Source: Pseudoxanthobacter soli DSM 19599 (GTDB taxonomy: Bacteria > Pseudomonadota > Alphaproteobacteria > Rhizobiales > Segnochrobactraceae). From it: DNA of 64,000 nt. Below, piece after piece: positions 8,825-17,860 of the stretch (positions are counted from its first letter, which is position 1; each line of letters starts with the position of its first letter). Made by a program: the position numbers and the translations under genes. Under the pieces are notes generated by a model. The model made no database searches. It saw only the letters and a list, made by a program, of their open reading frames with translations, and was not told the origin of the DNA. The stretch is from positions 81,001 through 145,000 of the forward strand of contig CAMDHY010000001.1 in the NCBI GenBank assembly GCA_945898215.1, read 5' to 3'.

Positions 8825-9727
8825 TCAGCCCTCCATCGTCTTGCGCGGGTCCTGGGTGTGGGCACCGGCCCATTCGCCGACGAAACGCTCGAGATCGGCG
8901 TCCGGCAAGTCCGGCAGCACGATCTTCAGCGTCATGTAGGCATCGCCACGGCTGCCGTCGCGGCGCGGCACGCCCTTGCCCTTGAGGCGGAGCACCTTGC
9001 CGCTGCTGGTGTTCTTCAGCAGCGTCGCCGCCACGCGGCCGCCCGGCGTCGGCACCTCGATGCGCCCGCCGAGCACCGCTTCCGCGAGCGTGATCGGCAC
9101 GTCGAAGCGGACGTCGTCGCCGTCCTGCACGAACAGCTTGTGCGGCCGCACGTGCACCTCGATCAGCGCATCGCCGGCCGGCCCGCCGTTGACGCCCGGC
9201 TCCCCCTTGCCGCGCAGGCGCAGGGTCTGGCCGTCGCGCGTGCCGGGCGGGATCGTCACGTCGAGGTCGCCGGCCCCCGGCAGCCCGAGCCGCCGCGTCG
9301 CGCCGTTCACGGCATCGAGAAACTCGACGTCCAGGGAATAGGAGACGTCGCGCCCCCGCCGCGGGCCGTCGCCGCGGGCACGGCGGCCGAACAGTTCGGA
9401 GAGGAAGTCGTCGCTGTCAGAGAAGTCGGCGAACCCCGCGCCGGTGCCGTAGGGGGTCTCGGCGCCGGCATAGTCGCGATAGTACTGGCGCGGCGGCCGC
9501 TCGGCGCCGGTGGCATCGATCTCGCCGCGATCGAAGCGACCCCGCTTCTCGGGGTCGCCGATGATGTCGTTGGCGGCGGCGACCTCCTTGAACTCCGCCT
9601 CCGCCTTGGCGTTGCCGGGGTTCAGGTCCGGATGCAGCTTCTTGGCGAGACGCCGGTAGGCCGCCTGGATTTCCTCCTGCGTGGCGTCCTTCTTGACGCC
9701 GAGCCGTTCGTAGGGATCGCCGCTCAT
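8825..9727 (-). CDS. cbpA: DnaJ-type co-chaperone CbpA (curved-DNA-binding protein)
   Basis: A 300-residue DnaJ homologue without the zinc-finger region, which is what separates CbpA from DnaJ. The J domain is residues 1-68 with the HPD triad (LHPDLNPG). A Gly/Phe-rich linker covers about 85-115, and two substrate-binding beta domains follow (DVTIPPGTRDGQTLRLRGKG near 155). It stimulates the ATPase of Hsp70 (DnaK) and can bind DNA. Coupled without a gap to cbpM, its modulator. Confidence 0.9.
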   Translation of the reverse strand: MSGDPYERLGVKKDATQEEIQAAYRRLAKKLHPDLNPGNAKAEAEFKEVAAANDIIGDPEKRGRFDRGEIDATGAERPPRQYYRDYAGAETPYGTGAGFADFSDSDDFLSELFGRRARGDGPRRGRDVSYSLDVEFLDAVNGATRRLGLPGAGDLDVTIPPGTRDGQTLRLRGKGEPGVNGGPAGDALIEVHVRPHKLFVQDGDDVRFDVPITLAEAVLGGRIEVPTPGGRVAATLLKNTSSGKVLRLKGKGVPRRDGSRGDAYMTLKIVLPDLPDADLERFVGEWAGAHTQDPRKTMEG

Positions 9728-9898
9728 CTCCCGCCTTCCATTGCCGCAGGCTCCTCCGGCTTCACCGTGGCGGCGGCTTGAGGCCGTCCGGTGTCAGGCC
9801 GTGATGAAACGGGACGACGCGCCAACGCGCCAGCCCGTAGACACCCGGACCCCCGGTACCCGCGTGTCCGCCGGACCGGGCGTCCACACGCACGACGC

Positions 9899-11510
9899 TC
9901 ACGCCAACAGCCGCTCGACGTCCTCGCGACGGTAGAAGTCCCAGCAGGCGTTGTCGCTCTGCAAAAGCGTTTCGGCGATCCGCACCGCCTCGGGGTCCTC
10001 GCTGATCGCCCGCCGGTTGCGCGAGCTTAGCGGCTCGTCGAGCGTCGCCGCGGCGACGGCGATGCGCGCCAGCTCGCGTTCGCCGGTGGCGATGACGTCC
10101 TCGTACTTGATGACGTTCCCCGGGATGTGATCGCGGTACTGCGAGAAGAAGAAGTCGACAAGCGCGATCTGCCGGTCGACGACATCCGTCGTCGCCGCAA
10201 GCCTCTCGGCGAAGTCGGGGTGCAGCGTCTCGATGGCGCCGCTCTTGCCGCTCGCGATCGGCATGCCGCTGTCGCGCCACGACAGGAACACCGACAGCGG
10301 ATTGCGCACCAGCGCGTAGCAGTCGAAATGCGGCCTGAGCTGATGCAGGCGCGCCGTGAACAGCGTCGGATGCTTGATGCCGAGATCGAAGTCGTCCGAG
10401 GTGACGTTGGTGATCTCCAGCGTCTTGCCGTTCAGCTGGCGCTCGAAGAAGGCCACCGTGTCCTGCACGAAGCGCTCCTCGTCGAGCCCCTTCAGACGGC
10501 GGATCGGCATCGGCTCGTGCAGGGCGACGACGTTCTGGAGCTAGTTGAGGAGATGGCAGCTCAGCGTCGTGCCGGAGCGCGGCAGCCCGGTGATGATGAC
10601 ATTGCGCGGGCCGAGGCTGTTCAGGGGCGACAGGAAATCGAGCCGCTCCCGCTCGACGGACCGGGCGAGATCGGCGCGCCGGCCGCCCGCCCGCACTCTG
10701 TCGCGGAGCGGCGCGTCGGCGAGGAGGCGCTGCACGGCGCCCGCCACCGAAGGCGCGTCGTAGTCGGGGACGAGGCATGTCTCGCCATCGACGCAGAAGC
10801 CACGATTGCCGACGCAGTCGGGGCAGACGACGGCCCGCTCCAGCAGCATCGCCTCCAGCGCCGGCAGGAAGAAGCCCTCGCGCCGCAGCGGCAGCACCAC
10901 CGCGATCTCGGCCGCCGCCATGCGGGAGAGGAACTCGTCGCGCGGGCAGCGCTCGATGGCGCAGTCCACCTCGATGCCGGCCTCGGTGAGCAGCCTGGCC
11001 ACGTCGGCCGCGATGGTCCGGGCCTTCTGTCCAGCGATGAAGACCTTGTCGTTTGGGGGCGAAGGCTCCGGGAACGCGCCGGCGTCGAGGGCCGTCGCCA
11101 TGACGCGCACGGGTCCGTTGACGAGGCCGGTCGCCTCGATCTCGGCCTTGACCTCGTCGCTGACGCAGAGCCGCAGCGCCCGTCGCTGCGAGTAGGTGTG
11201 CTTGCGGTGTCCGCTGTCGGCGTGGCGCATGCCCTGCACGAGATTGACCACCGGCACCCTCTCCTCGATGCCGTCCGGCAGGAAGCGCCAGGCGCTGCCG
11301 CCGAGCACGAGCACATCGGCCTCGTCGAGGGCGAGCTCGGCGACCAGGCTCGGGTGGTTCTTCCAAGGGTGGTTCGCTGCTCTCCGGCGTGACGTAGAGG
11401 CGGGCGCTGTAGGCGGGAGACGAGCGGACGTGCTTGAGACGCTCGATGATCTTCAGGTGCCCGCCGCGGAAGGAATTGAAGTTGCGGACGAACAGGACTG
11501 TTTGCGGCAC
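9899..11510 (-). pseudogene. broken fusion of a glycosyltransferase and a sulfotransferase
   Basis: One original gene of about 536 codons can be read through two lesions. From the ATG at 11510 (MPQTVLFVRNFNSFRGGHLK) the frame runs 45 codons, then must shift by one base near 11375 to continue as NHPWKNHPSLVAELALDEAD. That frame has a GT-B glycosyltransferase-like half (VGNRGFCVDGETCLVPDYD, about residues 40-280). It then enters a sulfotransferase P-loop (ITGLPRSGTTLSCHLLN) and hits TAG at 10543-10541. The same frame resumes at once (LQNVVALHEPMPIRRLKGLD) and goes on to a normal stop at 9899. AAG to TAG would be a single change. Two independent lesions argue for decay, or for assembly errors, rather than two real genes. 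Confidence 0.8.
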
Positions 11511-11640
11511 GCTTTGACCCCATCGGAGCTCGGGCCGGGAGAAGCCCCCGGCGGCACATTAGCACCCAGCCCGGCCGCCTCGATACGGGCGGGCGCAGCC
11601 TGGACCGATGGCGGGGCGGGCGTCGACCGGCCCGGACGCT

Positions 11641-12516
11641 TCAGTACTTGACGGGGAACGAGTACCCGATGGTGGCGCCGACGCCGAACTGGTTGGCGGA
11701 GCCGATGTTCTTGACGATCGGACTGTTGGCGGCCTGGTCGACGAGGCGGTCGTACTGGCCGTAGAGGGAGACGGTCCAGTTTTCGTCCCACTGGTAGCCG
11801 GCACCGGCCAGCACACCGGCGGACACGATGCCGCCGGACGGCTTGTAGCGGCCGACGCACGTGCTCCGCGCCGCCTCCCGCGGCGTCACGCCGAAATACA
11901 TCTGCATGAAGTCCTGCGTCGCCAGCGTCAGGCGCGGACCGGCGGCGATCGTCCACTTGTCCTGCTTGTAGACCGCGTCGACGGCGAAGTCGGAGATGAT
12001 GCCGCTCGCGCCGTTCAGGCCGTGCCGGACCTCGACGCGACCGCGCAGCCATTCCGTTGGCCACACCTCGACATAGCCGCCGACCTCGACCGTCCACGGG
12101 ATCGACTTCAGCCCGCGCAGCTTCTTGTCGGAGCCGTTGTAGCGGCCGGACCGGTAGCGGGCGACCGGGCCGAGGTTGAAGTACTCGTTGCCGTAGAGCG
12201 AGAAGTCGATGCCGTCGTCGGCGGCCGAGAAGCCCTCTGGCGTGTCCGCCTTGCGGAACGAGAACAGCGGATAGCCGATCGGGGTATAGGTCTTGGCGCC
12301 GAGGAAGTCCGGCGAGACATTGCCGGTCGCCTTCACGGTGATGATCCAGGTCGAGCTCGCATCCGGCGACGTCAGCGGCGCGTCGGGCGCCCCGTAGTTC
12401 GGCTGAGCCGGCGTTTCCGTCTGGACCGGGGTCGTTTCCTGGGCGACGGCCGGAACCGAGATCGCCGCCGCGAGCAGCAGGCCTGCCCCTCCTCGCCAGC
12501 CAGACCAAACCGCCAT
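11641..12516 (-). CDS. MipA/OmpV family outer-membrane protein
   Basis: A 291-residue outer-membrane beta-barrel. A signal peptide (about 1-27, ending PAVAQ) is followed by a Pro/Thr-rich linker and alternating strand sequence such as GVGATIGYSFPVKY at the C-terminus, which ends in an aromatic residue as barrels do. MipA/OmpV proteins are scaffold or small-solute outer-membrane proteins; the solute here is unknown. The ATG at 12516 has a GAGG five bases upstream; the frame opens to 12675, but that extension is not signal-like. A single-gene unit by spacing. Confidence 0.85.
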   Translation of the reverse strand: MAVWSGWRGGAGLLLAAAISVPAVAQETTPVQTETPAQPNYGAPDAPLTSPDASSTWIITVKATGNVSPDFLGAKTYTPIGYPLFSFRKADTPEGFSAADDGIDFSLYGNEYFNLGPVARYRSGRYNGSDKKLRGLKSIPWTVEVGGYVEVWPTEWLRGRVEVRHGLNGASGIISDFAVDAVYKQDKWTIAAGPRLTLATQDFMQMYFGVTPREAARSTCVGRYKPSGGIVSAGVLAGAGYQWDENWTVSLYGQYDRLVDQAANSPIVKNIGSANQFGVGATIGYSFPVKY

Positions 12517-12707
12517 TCCGACCTCACACGCAAACACCACAAGCGAGCCCAGAGGGGCCCCGCCACGCGAACCATTGAGAGACCTAGAACACGCCCGCCT
12601 TCCGGCAAAGCCCCAAGGTCTCCATTCGTGACATTCCCCGATCACCATGAAAGAGTTGTTACCCACACGCCACACACCTCCCCTGGCGGAATCGACGAGG
12701 CGGCACG

Positions 12708-13205
12708 ATGGAGCGTGGCGGCGTCCGGCCAGGCGAACTGACGATCACGCCCGATCCGGGCGCCCTGCCCGGCGACGCTCGTGTCGTCTTCATCGGACGT
12801 GTCCGGACGCCGTGGCGCACGCTGGCGGACTGCCCAAAGAACGTCCGCACCGCGCGGGAGGCCGGCGCCACCGCGAGCCTCGAGATCGAGGCGGCTTACC
12901 GCCCGGGGCTCGCGGGCCTCGAGGGCGTCAGCCACCTCGTCGTGCTCTACTGGATGGACCGCTCCCGCCGCGACGTCATCGTCCAGATCCCGCGCCATGC
13001 CGGCGGACCGCGCGGTGTCTTCTCGCTGCGCTCGCCGGCGCGTCCGAACCCGATCGCGATGGGCGTTGTGCCGCTCGTCTCGCTCGACACCGACGCCGGC
13101 CGGATCGAGATCGGCATGCTCGACTGCCTCGACGGCACGCCGCTCCTCGACGTCAAGCCCTACGTGCCGAGCGTCGACGCCATCGCGGATGCCGCCTTCG
13201 ACTGA
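12708..13205 (+). CDS. TrmO/TsaA-like tRNA m6t6A37 methyltransferase
   Basis: A 165-residue single-domain protein of the UPF0066 (TsaA, YaeB, VirR) family. Family motifs are visible as FIGRVRTPW near residue 30, GLEGVSHLVVLYWMDRS near 72-88, and the hallmark FSLRSPARPNPIAMG near 106-120, where S-adenosylmethionine binds. E. coli TrmO methylates threonylcarbamoyl-adenosine 37 in some tRNAs. It is convergent with a MOSC-domain gene 10 bp away. It is the short form, without TrmO's C-terminal extension, so substrate identity is less sure. Confidence 0.85.
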   Translation: MERGGVRPGELTITPDPGALPGDARVVFIGRVRTPWRTLADCPKNVRTAREAGATASLEIEAAYRPGLAGLEGVSHLVVLYWMDRSRRDVIVQIPRHAGGPRGVFSLRSPARPNPIAMGVVPLVSLDTDAGRIEIGMLDCLDGTPLLDVKPYVPSVDAIADAAFD

Positions 13206-13215
13206 GCCAGCCGGC

Positions 13216-13815
13216 TCAGGGCCGGTAGATCCACTGCTCGGGAAGATGCGCGACGATCTCGTCGCCGATGGCGATCTCACCGGCCCGGTCGACCGAGGCG
13301 ACGACGCCGCGCAGGCGTTGCGCCACCTTCGCGAAGCCGAGTTCGATGTCCGGGCGGTCGAGGTGTTTCGCCAGGCTGCGGCCGGCGATCCGGCACGGCG
13401 CGTTCTGGTCGTCGACGTTGAGCGCCGCCGCCGGCCCGATCGACAGCCGCGTGCCGCGCGGCAGCATCGACAGCCGCGGGATCCCCTCGACCACGAGGTT
13501 CGCCCCGATGCTGGCCGCATCGACCGCGGGGACCTCGAGGCGGCGGGCGATCTCCGCCAGATCCTCCACCGACAGGATCGACAGGTGCCGGCCGTTTCGG
13601 ATCGGCGTGCCGCGCGGATACCACGGCTCGCGCCCGCTGGAGCGGCGCTCGAAGCCGCCGTGGCGGTCGCCAGCGATCCCGTCGAGGCCGAGCGCCAGTC
13701 GTTCGACCACCGCCGTCTCGAAATGCTTCGGATCGGTGGTGGCGAACAGCGCCACGACCCGTCCCTTGATCTTGCGCGCCGGGACGATCTCGTCCGTCTC
13801 CGCCCTCGCATCCAT
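13216..13815 (-). CDS. MOSC domain-containing protein
   Basis: A 199-residue protein with a MOSC (molybdenum cofactor sulfurase C-terminal) core: GLDGIAGDRHGGFERRS near residue 43, NGRHLSILSVEDL near 73, GANLVVEGIP near 103, and a Cys in NAPCRIAGRSLAKHL that would carry persulfide sulfur. Stand-alone MOSC proteins handle sulfur or molybdenum cofactor transfer. The ATG at 13815 is chosen because the conserved part begins soon after it; the frame runs open to 14310 as a GC shadow of the next gene. Convergent with the TrmO-like gene. Confidence 0.85.
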   Translation of the reverse strand: MDARAETDEIVPARKIKGRVVALFATTDPKHFETAVVERLALGLDGIAGDRHGGFERRSSGREPWYPRGTPIRNGRHLSILSVEDLAEIARRLEVPAVDAASIGANLVVEGIPRLSMLPRGTRLSIGPAAALNVDDQNAPCRIAGRSLAKHLDRPDIELGFAKVAQRLRGVVASVDRAGEIAIGDEIVAHLPEQWIYRP

Positions 13816-14074
13816 CGCCCGCTCCTCACGCTCCGTGCCTCCAACGAGCGATAAGCACCCGGCCCCGCCGAGGCAACCGCAGCCCGAGGCGACCGCAAGC
13901 CGCGACGACGGCGTCCACGCGACGCCGGCCGGCCGACGTGCCGCACCTCCGCCGCCGCGTGCCGGCCGCAATCCCATTTCCCGCCGCCCGCCCGCCGCGC
14001 TAGTCTGCGGACGCTGACTGCGAGCCCGCGAGTCGCCTCGCGACCGGGCGCCAACCGAAGAACAGGACATCCCG

Positions 14075-14644
14075 ATGGCCACTCCCATGCCGTCCGGCGC
14101 GCCGCTCGGCGCCAAGCTCGTCGAGATCCGCAAGAAGTGGGGCTGGTTCGTCGCAGCCGGCATCGCCATGATCTTCTTCGGCATGATCGCACTCGGCAAC
14201 CTGTTCGCGGCTACCGTCGCCGTCATGGTGGTGACCGGCGTCATGCTGATCGTCGCCGGCGTCGTCGAGATCATCCAGGCCTTCGGCGCCAAGACCTGGG
14301 GCAAGACCATCTACTGGCTGCTGAGCGGCCTCCTCTATGCCGCCGCCGGCGTGATCGCCCTGATCGACCCGGCGCTGGCCGCGGCCGGCTTCACCCTGAT
14401 GCTGGCGGCCGTGCTGTTCGCCGTCGGCGTCCTGCGCGTCATCGCCGGCTTCGACGCCAGGCCGGGCGAAGGCTGGGGCTGGATGGTCGCCGCCGGCGTC
14501 TTCACCATGCTGTTCGGCATCCTCATCGGCGTCGGCTGGCCGATCAACTCGATCTGGCTGATCGGCATGATCCTCGGCATCGACCTGATCTTCCAGGGCG
14601 TCGCCTGGATCTCGTTCGGCTTCGCGCTCCGCGCCAAGCGCTGA
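14075..14644 (+). CDS. HdeD family membrane protein (DUF308)
   Basis: A 189-residue protein with six predicted membrane helices in three tandem pairs (first helix AAGIAMIFFGMIALGNLFAA, last region LIGMILGIDLIFQGVAWISF), the HdeD/DUF308 pattern. E. coli HdeD is linked to acid resistance at high cell density. The start ATG at 14075 follows a purine-rich site (GAACAGGA). The phosphatase gene begins 13 bp after its stop, so the two are probably one transcript. Confidence 0.85.
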   Translation: MATPMPSGAPLGAKLVEIRKKWGWFVAAGIAMIFFGMIALGNLFAATVAVMVVTGVMLIVAGVVEIIQAFGAKTWGKTIYWLLSGLLYAAAGVIALIDPALAAAGFTLMLAAVLFAVGVLRVIAGFDARPGEGWGWMVAAGVFTMLFGILIGVGWPINSIWLIGMILGIDLIFQGVAWISFGFALRAKR

Positions 14645-14657
14645 CGACGGCGGGCGC

Positions 14658-15383
14658 GTGTCGCTGCTCGACGCCGGGACGCGCGTCTACGCCATCGGCG
14701 ACGTGCACGGCCGCTTCGACCTGCTCGAGGCGCTGCACGACGCCATCGCCGCCGACCTCCAGGCTTGGCCGGCGCAGCGCTCCGTCGTCGTCCACCTCGG
14801 CGACTATGTCGACCGCGGCCCCAGCACCCACGACGTCATCGAGCGGCTGCTGACGCCGCGGCTCGTAGCCTCCGAGATCGTCTGCCTGAAGGGCAACCAC
14901 GAGGACTGCCTCCTGCAGTTCATCTCCGGTGGTGCCGATGCGGACGTGTTTCTGCGCTATGGCGGCGTCGAGACGATGGCGTCCTACGGTGTCCATCCCA
15001 CCAGCCCTGCCCTGCTCGGCCATCCCGATCATCTCGTCGCCGCCTTCGACGCCCACCTGCCATCGCGGCACCGCCACTTCCTCGAAACCCTGCCCCTGAG
15101 CTTCGAGATCGGCGGCTACTTCTTCTGCCACGCCGGCATCCGGCCGGGCGTCGCCCTCGAGCGGCAGGCGCCGCGCGACCTGATGTGGATCCGCGAGCCC
15201 TTCCTAGGCTCGACCCTGTCGCACGGCCGCGTCGTCGTGCACGGCCACACCCCGACCGACGCCCCCGAATCGCTGCCAAACCGCATCAACGTCGACACGG
15301 GCGCGGTCTTCACCGGCCGGCTCACCGCCGTCGTGCTGGAGGACGACCGCCGTCGTTTCCTCACCGTCGCCGGCGGGTTGTGA
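14658..15383 (+). CDS. PPP-family metallophosphoesterase (serine/threonine phosphatase-like)
   Basis: A 241-residue metallophosphatase starting at GTG. The signature blocks are GDVHG near residue 14, GDYVDRG near 49, GNHED near 79, a histidine in FFCHAGIRPG near 157, and VVHGHTP near 194. These bind the two-metal centre of the PPP family (lambda-phosphatase-like). It could dephosphorylate proteins or dinucleotide polyphosphates. It lies 13 bp after the HdeD-like gene and 146 bp before the RsbW-like gene. Confidence 0.85.
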   Translation: MSLLDAGTRVYAIGDVHGRFDLLEALHDAIAADLQAWPAQRSVVVHLGDYVDRGPSTHDVIERLLTPRLVASEIVCLKGNHEDCLLQFISGGADADVFLRYGGVETMASYGVHPTSPALLGHPDHLVAAFDAHLPSRHRHFLETLPLSFEIGGYFFCHAGIRPGVALERQAPRDLMWIREPFLGSTLSHGRVVVHGHTPTDAPESLPNRINVDTGAVFTGRLTAVVLEDDRRRFLTVAGGL

Positions 15384-15529
15384 CGGGTGACCGGCATCGA
15401 GAGCGGCCGCCGCCGCGCGGTGGCGGTTCACTCTGTCGGGGGTCCCAGGGTTGACGAAACCGCCGCCGGGGGGTGGAGTCACGCGGCCGCACCGGGCCGC
15501 CTTTGCCCCGGACGAGGGATGTTGCGCGC

Positions 15530-15946
15530 ATGGCCGACGGCATCGACATCACGCTGACGGCCGACGCCGCGGCCCTCCCGGCCGTCGAATCGGCCCTGGA
15601 AGCCTTCGTCGAGGAAAACGATCTGCCGCCGCGTACGGGCTATACGCTCGCCCTCATCGTCGAGGAACTCGTCACCAACATCGTCAAGTACGGCTATGCG
15701 GGCGCCGACGCCGGTCCGCTGAAGCTGACGGTGAACCTGGCCGACGGCCGCGTCGTCGGCACCCTCGTCGATGCTGGCGCACCCTTCGATCCGACGGCGA
15801 TGCACATGCCGGACGTCGAGGCCGCCATGGAGGACCGCCACATCGGCGGCCTCGGCGTGCATCTCGTTCGCACAATGTCGGAGGACTTTTCCTACCGCCG
15901 CGACGACGGCCACAACGTCGTCAGCTTCCGCCTGCCGGTCGCCTGA
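15530..15946 (+). CDS. RsbW-like ATP-binding protein (anti-sigma factor / switch kinase)
   Basis: A 138-residue GHKL ATPase of the HATPase_c_2 type. The N box is EELVTNIVKYGY near residue 44, the G1 region DAGAPFDP near 82, and the G2 region HIGGLGVHLVRTM near 104. Such proteins phosphorylate a STAS-domain antagonist and bind a sigma factor, and SpoIIE-type phosphatases reverse the phosphorylation. The ATG at 15530 follows GAGGGA; the frame opens 19 codons earlier. It is convergent with alr, and a SpoIIE-type phosphatase lies 9 kb away. No STAS or sigma gene is seen in the window. Confidence 0.85.
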   Translation: MADGIDITLTADAAALPAVESALEAFVEENDLPPRTGYTLALIVEELVTNIVKYGYAGADAGPLKLTVNLADGRVVGTLVDAGAPFDPTAMHMPDVEAAMEDRHIGGLGVHLVRTMSEDFSYRRDDGHNVVSFRLPVA

Positions 15947-15968
15947 GCGCTGCCCGGAGCGGAGGCCG

Positions 15969-17114
15969 TCAGGAGCTGCGATAGAGCCGCGGCAGCGTCC
16001 TCCCGAGCCGCACCAGCACCTCGTTCGACACCGTCGCGGCGCTCGCCGCCATCTCGGCGAGCGAGATCGTCCGCCCGGTGATCTCGACGAAGTCCCCGGG
16101 CTGCACCTCGTCGTCCGCGAAGTCGGTGACGTCGATGGTCGCGAGGTTCATCGACAGCCGCCCCACCAGCGGCGCTCGCCGCCCTCTGATGGCGACCGCG
16201 CCGCGATCGGCCATCGCCACCGGCAGCCCGGTCGCATAGCCGATACCGAGGGTGGCGATCCGCGACGGTCGCCGGGTGACGTATCCACCGCCGTAGCCGA
16301 TCGGCGTGCCCTCGCCGACCGAAACGATGCGGATCACCGGCGCCGTCGCCTCGATCACCTGCTCCACCGGCTGTGGATAGCCCGGCGTGCCCTGCACCCC
16401 GTAGAGCGCGCTGCCGACGCGCAGCAGGTCGCCGTGCAGCGCCGGGTCCATGAACAGCGCCGCGGAGCAGGCGATCGAGATCGGCGCTTCGGGCAACGGC
16501 GCGATGGCGGACCGCAGCCGCTGCAACTGCGCGAGGTTGCGCTCGTCGTCGGGCCGCTCGAACCAGGCGAGTTGGGTCACCCAGCAGGCGACGTCGAGGC
16601 GTTCCCAGACATCGGGCCGGCCGGCGAGTGCCATCGCCTCGGCGTCGGTGAGGCCGAGGCGCACCAGCCCGCCGTCGATCATCACGCCCACCCGCACCCG
16701 GGCGCCGGCGGCCACCGTCGCTTCCAGCTCGGCCATGGAGGCGATCACCGGCACGAGGCCGTGCGCCGCGTGCTCAATCGCCGGATGCCCGGTGAGGCCG
16801 CTCAGGACGTAGATCTCGACATCCGGGAGAATCGCGCGCAGCCGCACGCCTTCGGGAAAATCGGCGACCCAGAAGACGCCGCAGCCCTCGCGCCGCAGCC
16901 GCCGCGCCACCGGGTCGAGCCCGAGTCCGTAGGCGTCCTCCTTAAGCACCACGCCGAAGCGGCCGCTGCGACGGTAGCCGTCCATCCGATGATAGTTGCG
17001 CGCGATGGCGTCGAGATCGACGAGCACGCGCGCCCCGGCCGGATCGCCCTCGCCCTTCAGCGGCAGCGGCGTCACCGGCGGCAGCATCGCCCTCACCTTC
17101 GCTCCGACGCTCAC
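15969..17114 (-). CDS. alr: alanine racemase (PLP-dependent), slightly atypical
   Basis: A 381-residue fold-type III PLP enzyme. The PLP-lysine lies in VVLKEDAYGLG where canonical racemases have VKANAYGHG; the catalytic tyrosine region is GIGYATGLP and the C-terminal domain has GRLSMNLATIDVTD. It interconverts L- and D-alanine for cell-wall synthesis, or another amino acid if specificity has drifted. The GTG at 17114 overlaps the stop of the GNAT gene by four bases (GTGA), so it is translationally coupled. An in-frame ATG at 17087 is an alternative start. Its place in a signalling cluster rather than a cell-wall cluster is odd. Confidence 0.85.
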   Translation of the reverse strand: MSVGAKVRAMLPPVTPLPLKGEGDPAGARVLVDLDAIARNYHRMDGYRRSGRFGVVLKEDAYGLGLDPVARRLRREGCGVFWVADFPEGVRLRAILPDVEIYVLSGLTGHPAIEHAAHGLVPVIASMAELEATVAAGARVRVGVMIDGGLVRLGLTDAEAMALAGRPDVWERLDVACWVTQLAWFERPDDERNLAQLQRLRSAIAPLPEAPISIACSAALFMDPALHGDLLRVGSALYGVQGTPGYPQPVEQVIEATAPVIRIVSVGEGTPIGYGGGYVTRRPSRIATLGIGYATGLPVAMADRGAVAIRGRRAPLVGRLSMNLATIDVTDFADDEVQPGDFVEITGRTISLAEMAASAATVSNEVLVRLGRTLPRLYRSS

Positions 17115-17860
17115 GCTCGCGCCTCCGTCGGCACCACGAAGCCGATGTCGAGCCCCTCCGGCCCGTGCGCACGCCACAGTGGGCCGACGAGACCCGTCGA
17201 CAGCGCCGCGCGCACGTCCTCGGTGCGGTCGGAACGGCACCACGTACGCGCAACGTCGTCATGCGGCGCCGTCGCGCGCGCCGAACCCGCAACCGGTCTG
17301 TACAGCAGGTAGCGCTCGAGACTGCCGTACGCGAGGACCACGTCGACGATCGCGAAGCCCTCCGCCATCAGGTTGCGCCAACTCACCGTGTTCGCCGGTG
17401 CGGCAGTCGCAAACACGTGGCGGAAGCCGAGGTTCCACGCCCGCCCGATCCGGCGTCGCACCAGCGCCCGCTGCAGGCCGCGGCCGCGGAAGCCCGGGTC
17501 GACGCCGGTGCCTGCAATCTTCGCCAGGCCGTCGTTGCCGCCGAGGCCAATCCGCGCGCCGGCGTCCTCGCCGTCGGCTAGCACGGTAAGGAGCACGCCG
17601 TAGCCGATCAGCCGCCCGCCGGCGACGCCGGTCTCGGCATCGGTGCCCTGCACGACGGCCCCGACGATCTCGCCGCGTCCGGCGACGACGCTCTCGAAGA
17701 AGCTCCGCCGTTCCGGCTTCACCAGGCCGCGGTCGACCCCTTCGATCGATCGCCGGTGCAGGCGCTCGACGGCGTCGAGCGCATCGGCGCCGAGCCAGAC
17801 GAACCCGACCCCCGGCATATCGCCGTCGGCGGGGCCGTCATTCAACGATGACCTCCGCAT
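17111..17860 (-). CDS. GNAT family N-acetyltransferase
   Basis: A 249-residue protein with an acetyl-CoA site typical of GNAT enzymes: VDPGFRGRGLQRALVRRRIG near residue 119, then ATAAPANTVSWRNLMAEGF with the Asn-Ser helix after it. The C-terminal 75 residues are not obviously GNAT. If the ATG at 17860 is used it overlaps the binding-protein gene by 23 bp; the ATG at 17818 is an alternative with little overlap. It sits between a periplasmic-binding-protein gene and alr on the same strand, so the three are probably one operon. The acetylated substrate is unknown. Confidence 0.75.
   Translation of the reverse strand: MRRSSLNDGPADGDMPGVGFVWLGADALDAVERLHRRSIEGVDRGLVKPERRSFFESVVAGRGEIVGAVVQGTDAETGVAGGRLIGYGVLLTVLADGEDAGARIGLGGNDGLAKIAGTGVDPGFRGRGLQRALVRRRIGRAWNLGFRHVFATAAPANTVSWRNLMAEGFAIVDVVLAYGSLERYLLYRPVAGSARATAPHDDVARTWCRSDRTEDVRAALSTGLVGPLWRAHGPEGLDIGFVVPTEARA

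Noticed and set aside
8178..8873. Upstream extension of the MscS frame to 8873
   Set aside because: It overlaps cbpM and lacks channel-like sequence; the hydrophobic leader starts at 8177.
10541..10543. Programmed read-through of the TAG in the glycosyltransferase-sulfotransferase gene
   Set aside because: A second, unrelated frameshift near 11375 in the same gene makes decay or error more likely than recoding, and no recoding signal was seen.
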